DNA from: JBFHNV01 sp965365655
Lineage (GTDB): Bacteria > Pseudomonadota > Gammaproteobacteria > HK1
Direction of reading: 5' to 3'
Assembly: GCA_965365655.1 (NCBI GenBank)
Contig: CBDUCN010000091.1
Location: 1 to 16,614, forward strand
DNA: 16,614 bases
The position numbers and the translations under genes were made by a program. Below the pieces are notes generated by a model. It was given only the letters and a program-made list of their open reading frames with translations, was not told where the DNA came from and searched no databases. Each line of letters begins with the position of its first letter. Positions within the stretch are counted from its first letter, which is position 1. This document shows, one piece after another, positions 14,693-16,614 of this stretch.

Positions 14693-14731
14693 GGTCCTGC
14701 ATTCTCGATGCCGCTGGACCGGGAGGGCGCC

Positions 14732-15457
14732 ATGGCCGTGATCTCCATGCCCAGGGAGATGGGTTCGCGCGGCAGGGACGTCGCCATCGGGCTCGCCGAG
14801 CTGCTCGGCGTGAAGATCCTGCACTACGAGGTGGTGCGCCGCGTCGCCGACCGCGTGCAGGTGCACGAGAGCGCGGTGCATCGTTTCCTCGAGGGGCGCG
14901 ACAACGTGCTCGACCGCTGGCGATTCAACCGCAAGCACGTCGACTACTGCTCCGCGAACGAGATCCTCGATATCGCTGCCGCCGGCGACGTCATCATCCG
15001 CGGGTGGGGCGGTACCCAGATTCTGCGCCCGGTCTCGCACGTGGTCTCGGTGCGCGTGTGCGCGCCGATGCAGGCGCGCGTGAAGACGCTGGTCGAGCGG
15101 ATAGACATGGACGACGCGGATGCCGCGCGCAAGGAGATCGAGAGCAACGACGCCGCGCAGGACAGGGTCACGAGACGCCTGTTCGGCGTCGACTGGCGGG
15201 ATCCGCTGCACTACGACCTCATCCTGAACACCGAGCGCGTGTCGATCGGCGAGTGCGTCGAGCAGATCGCCCGCCTCACCCGCCTGCCGGCCTTCCAGGA
15301 GACGGCCGATTCCAGGGCGGCGCTGGCCGCCCAGAGGCGGGTGCGCCAGGTGGCGGCGTGCGGTCCCGACCGGCTGGTCGAGCGGCGAGGGATCTCGCCG
15401 ACCGACGTCGCGCGCCACGATCGCGGCGTGATGCGTGAGGATCGCGATCTCATCTGA
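14732..15457 (+). CDS. Cytidylate kinase-like family protein
   Basis: The 241-residue product resembles the cytidylate kinase-like family. It opens MAVISMPREMGSRGRDVAIGLAE followed by LLGVKILHYE, where GSRGRDVA (11-18) occupies the P-loop position but lacks the Walker A lysine. GDVIIRGWGGTQIL (85-98) is the central strand and turn. ESNDAAQDRVTRRLFGVDWRD (137-157) and YDLILNTERVSI (161-172) are the conserved C-terminal kinase segments. Residues from about 187 on form a basic, Arg/Ala-rich tail with no clear domain. True CMP kinase is unlikely to be its only role; phosphate transfer to an unknown acceptor, or regulation, is possible. GGGAGGG just upstream of ATG 14732 fixes the start over ATG 14708. 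The next gene starts 150 nt downstream. Confidence 0.7.
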   Translation: MAVISMPREMGSRGRDVAIGLAELLGVKILHYEVVRRVADRVQVHESAVHRFLEGRDNVLDRWRFNRKHVDYCSANEILDIAAAGDVIIRGWGGTQILRPVSHVVSVRVCAPMQARVKTLVERIDMDDADAARKEIESNDAAQDRVTRRLFGVDWRDPLHYDLILNTERVSIGECVEQIARLTRLPAFQETADSRAALAAQRRVRQVAACGPDRLVERRGISPTDVARHDRGVMREDRDLI

Positions 15458-15540
15458 GCGGCCCGCGCCGTCGACGGCCCCGCCCCGTGCGCTGCCGTGC
15501 GACGCCGTCCCGGTCCGTCGCGGCGGGACGCGGACGTGCG

Positions 15541-15582
15541 GGCGGGCAGCCCGCGGCGCGCGAATGCGCCGCGCTGCCCGCC
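15541..15582 (+). promoter_or_regulatory. Long stem-loop just upstream of the desulfhydrase-like gene
   Basis: An outer perfect 10-bp stem GGCGGGCAGC (15541-15550)/GCTGCCCGCC (15573-15582) continues through a 2-nt bulge (CC, 15551-15552). It then forms an inner perfect 7-bp stem GCGGCGC (15553-15559)/GCGCCGC (15566-15572), closed by loop GCGAAT. The 3' end is 25 nt before the ATG at 15608. There is no T-tract. It could end the kinase-like transcript, act as a leader structure controlling the next gene, or do both. Confidence 0.55.
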
Positions 15583-15607
15583 GGTGCCGGATCGGCGCGC
15601 AGGCCGC

Positions 15608-16614
15608 ATGAGCATCGGCGCCGTCGAGTCCGCGCTGGCGGCCGTTCCCCGCGTGCGCCTCGGGCACGCGCCCACGCCCATCGACGACGCGCCGCGCCTC
15701 GGCGCGTGGCTGGGCGTGGAGCTGCACGTCAAGCGTGACGACTGCACCGGGCTCGCGTTCGGCGGCAACAAGGTCCGCCAGCTCGAGTTCTACATGGGCG
15801 AGGCGGTGTGCGCCGGCGCGGACAGCGTGCTGATCACCGGCGCCGTGCAGTCGAACTTCATGCGCACGGCCGCGGCCGCGGCGCGGCAGCTCGGGATGCA
15901 GCCGCACCTTCAGCTCGAGCAGCGCGTCGCGGATCCGGACGAGCGCTACCTGCGTTCCGGGAACGTCTACCTGGATCGCCTGCTGGGCGCCGAGCTGTAC
16001 CCGTTCGACCGCGGCGAGGACGAGGCGGCGGCGGACGCGGAGCTGGAACGCATCGCCGCGCGGCTGGCCCGCGCGGGGCGGCGGCCGTACGTGATCCACC
16101 TCGGCATCGAGCACCCGCCGATCGGGGGCCTGGGCTACGTCGCGGCGGCGTGCGAGCTGGCGTCGCAGTGCCGCGAGCGCAGGCTCGCGCTGGACGCGGT
16201 GGTGGTGGCCTCCGGCAGCGCGCTGACCCACGCCGGGCTGCTGGTGGGGCTGCGTGCGATCGGCGACGCGGTGCCGGTGCACGGCGTGTGTGTGCGCCGT
16301 GGCGCGGGCCCGCAGCGCGAGCGGGTGCTGCGCCGGGCACGCGAGATCGCGGCGCTGCTCGGCCGTGCGGGACTGGTCGGCGAACGAGAAGTGCATGTCA
16401 CCGACGCGGTGCTGGCGCCCGGCTACGGCAAGGTGAACGACGCCACCTGGCAGGCCATGTCGGCGGCGGCGCGCCTCGAGGCGCTGTTCGTCGACCCCGT
16501 CTACACCGGCAAGACCCTCGCCGGCCTCGTGCACCTGGTGGGCGAGGGCGTGATCGCCGCCGGGTCGCGCGTGCTGTTCGTGCACACCGGCGGCCAGCCG
16601 GCGCTGTTCGGCTA
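15608..16614 (+). CDS. D-cysteine desulfhydrase / ACC deaminase / cysteate lyase-family PLP enzyme (3' end cut by window)
   Basis: 335 residues are visible and the frame is still open at the edge. The last residues, FVHTGGQPALFG, are the family's usual C-terminus, so only about 10 residues are missing. VKRDDCTGLAFGGNKVRQLE (41-60) contains the PLP lysine K55. GAVQSNFMRTAAAAARQLG (78-96) has the S82-N83 pair. GSALTHAGLLVGL (203-215) is the phosphate-binding turn, and DPVYTGKTLAGL (296-307) holds a conserved active-site tyrosine. Relatives cleave D-cysteine, L-cysteate (CuyA) or aminocyclopropane carboxylate, giving pyruvate or 2-oxobutyrate and ammonia. The histidine common after QSN is Phe here, so the substrate is open. 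The nearby taurine genes make a sulfonated substrate attractive, but this is inference. The ATG at 15608 has only a weak AGG 4 nt upstream. Confidence 0.8.
   Translation, partial: MSIGAVESALAAVPRVRLGHAPTPIDDAPRLGAWLGVELHVKRDDCTGLAFGGNKVRQLEFYMGEAVCAGADSVLITGAVQSNFMRTAAAAARQLGMQPHLQLEQRVADPDERYLRSGNVYLDRLLGAELYPFDRGEDEAAADAELERIAARLARAGRRPYVIHLGIEHPPIGGLGYVAAACELASQCRERRLALDAVVVASGSALTHAGLLVGLRAIGDAVPVHGVCVRRGAGPQRERVLRRAREIAALLGRAGLVGEREVHVTDAVLAPGYGKVNDATWQAMSAAARLEALFVDPVYTGKTLAGLVHLVGEGVIAAGSRVLFVHTGGQPALFG

Larger units (their letters stand above)
14421..14731. other. 311-bp spacer between dadA and the cytidylate-kinase-like gene
   Basis: No gene is supported. Besides the dadA hairpin it holds a 17-bp palindrome and a candidate promoter, listed separately. 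This arrangement suggests the downstream gene has its own promoter and is not simply co-transcribed with dadA. Confidence 0.5.

Noticed and set aside
14552..16585. Very long minus-strand open frame (over 670 codons) antisense to the kinase-like and desulfhydrase-like genes
   Set aside because: It is a high-GC shadow frame rich in Arg, Ala and His with no domains. The plus-strand genes have clear families and ribosome sites.

Overview
The window is about 16.6 kb of very GC-rich DNA with dense, short-spaced genes and strongly GC-biased third codon positions. A PEP-CTERM surface protein, SixA, an HDOD protein, DadA and a taurine:pyruvate aminotransferase point to a Gram-negative proteobacterium, probably an environmental beta- or gammaproteobacterium. 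Assignment below phylum level is inference. No rRNA, tRNA, CRISPR array, transposase or transcription-factor gene was seen.

Layout. At 1-330 (minus) lie the first codons of a Rossmann-fold dehydrogenase and a small acidic ORF. At 513-1364 (plus) is an HDOD protein, convergent with a luciferase-like monooxygenase at 1494-2510 (minus). A 551-bp intergenic stretch with a clean 21-bp operator-like palindrome precedes a PEP-CTERM protein at 3062-3712. It is followed on the plus strand by a SixA-type phosphohistidine phosphatase (3875-4348) and an MFS transporter (4408-5682).

From 12709 down to 5827 the minus strand carries what looks like one organosulfonate unit: DegT-family aminotransferase, tauA, tauB, tauC, an epoxide hydrolase and tpa. 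TauABC would import taurine. Tpa would transaminate it with pyruvate to sulfoacetaldehyde and alanine. tauB and tauC overlap by 4 nt, and the epoxide hydrolase starts 11 nt after tauC, so the hydrolase is a true operon member. The 228-bp tauA-tauB gap is unusual: it holds a 27-bp tandem repeat and strong hairpins.

Divergent from this unit, the plus strand carries dadA (13164-14420), a cytidylate-kinase-like protein (14732-15457) and the truncated start of a D-cysteine desulfhydrase/ACC deaminase-family enzyme (15608 to the edge). A working model is that alanine made by Tpa returns to pyruvate through a racemase and DadA, because no alanine dehydrogenase is here, and that the last PLP enzyme acts on a sulfur amino acid, possibly cysteate. 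The enzyme that normally consumes sulfoacetaldehyde (Xsc) and the usual regulator TauR are not in the window. Several gene ends and spacers carry long GC-rich hairpins without a T-tract.
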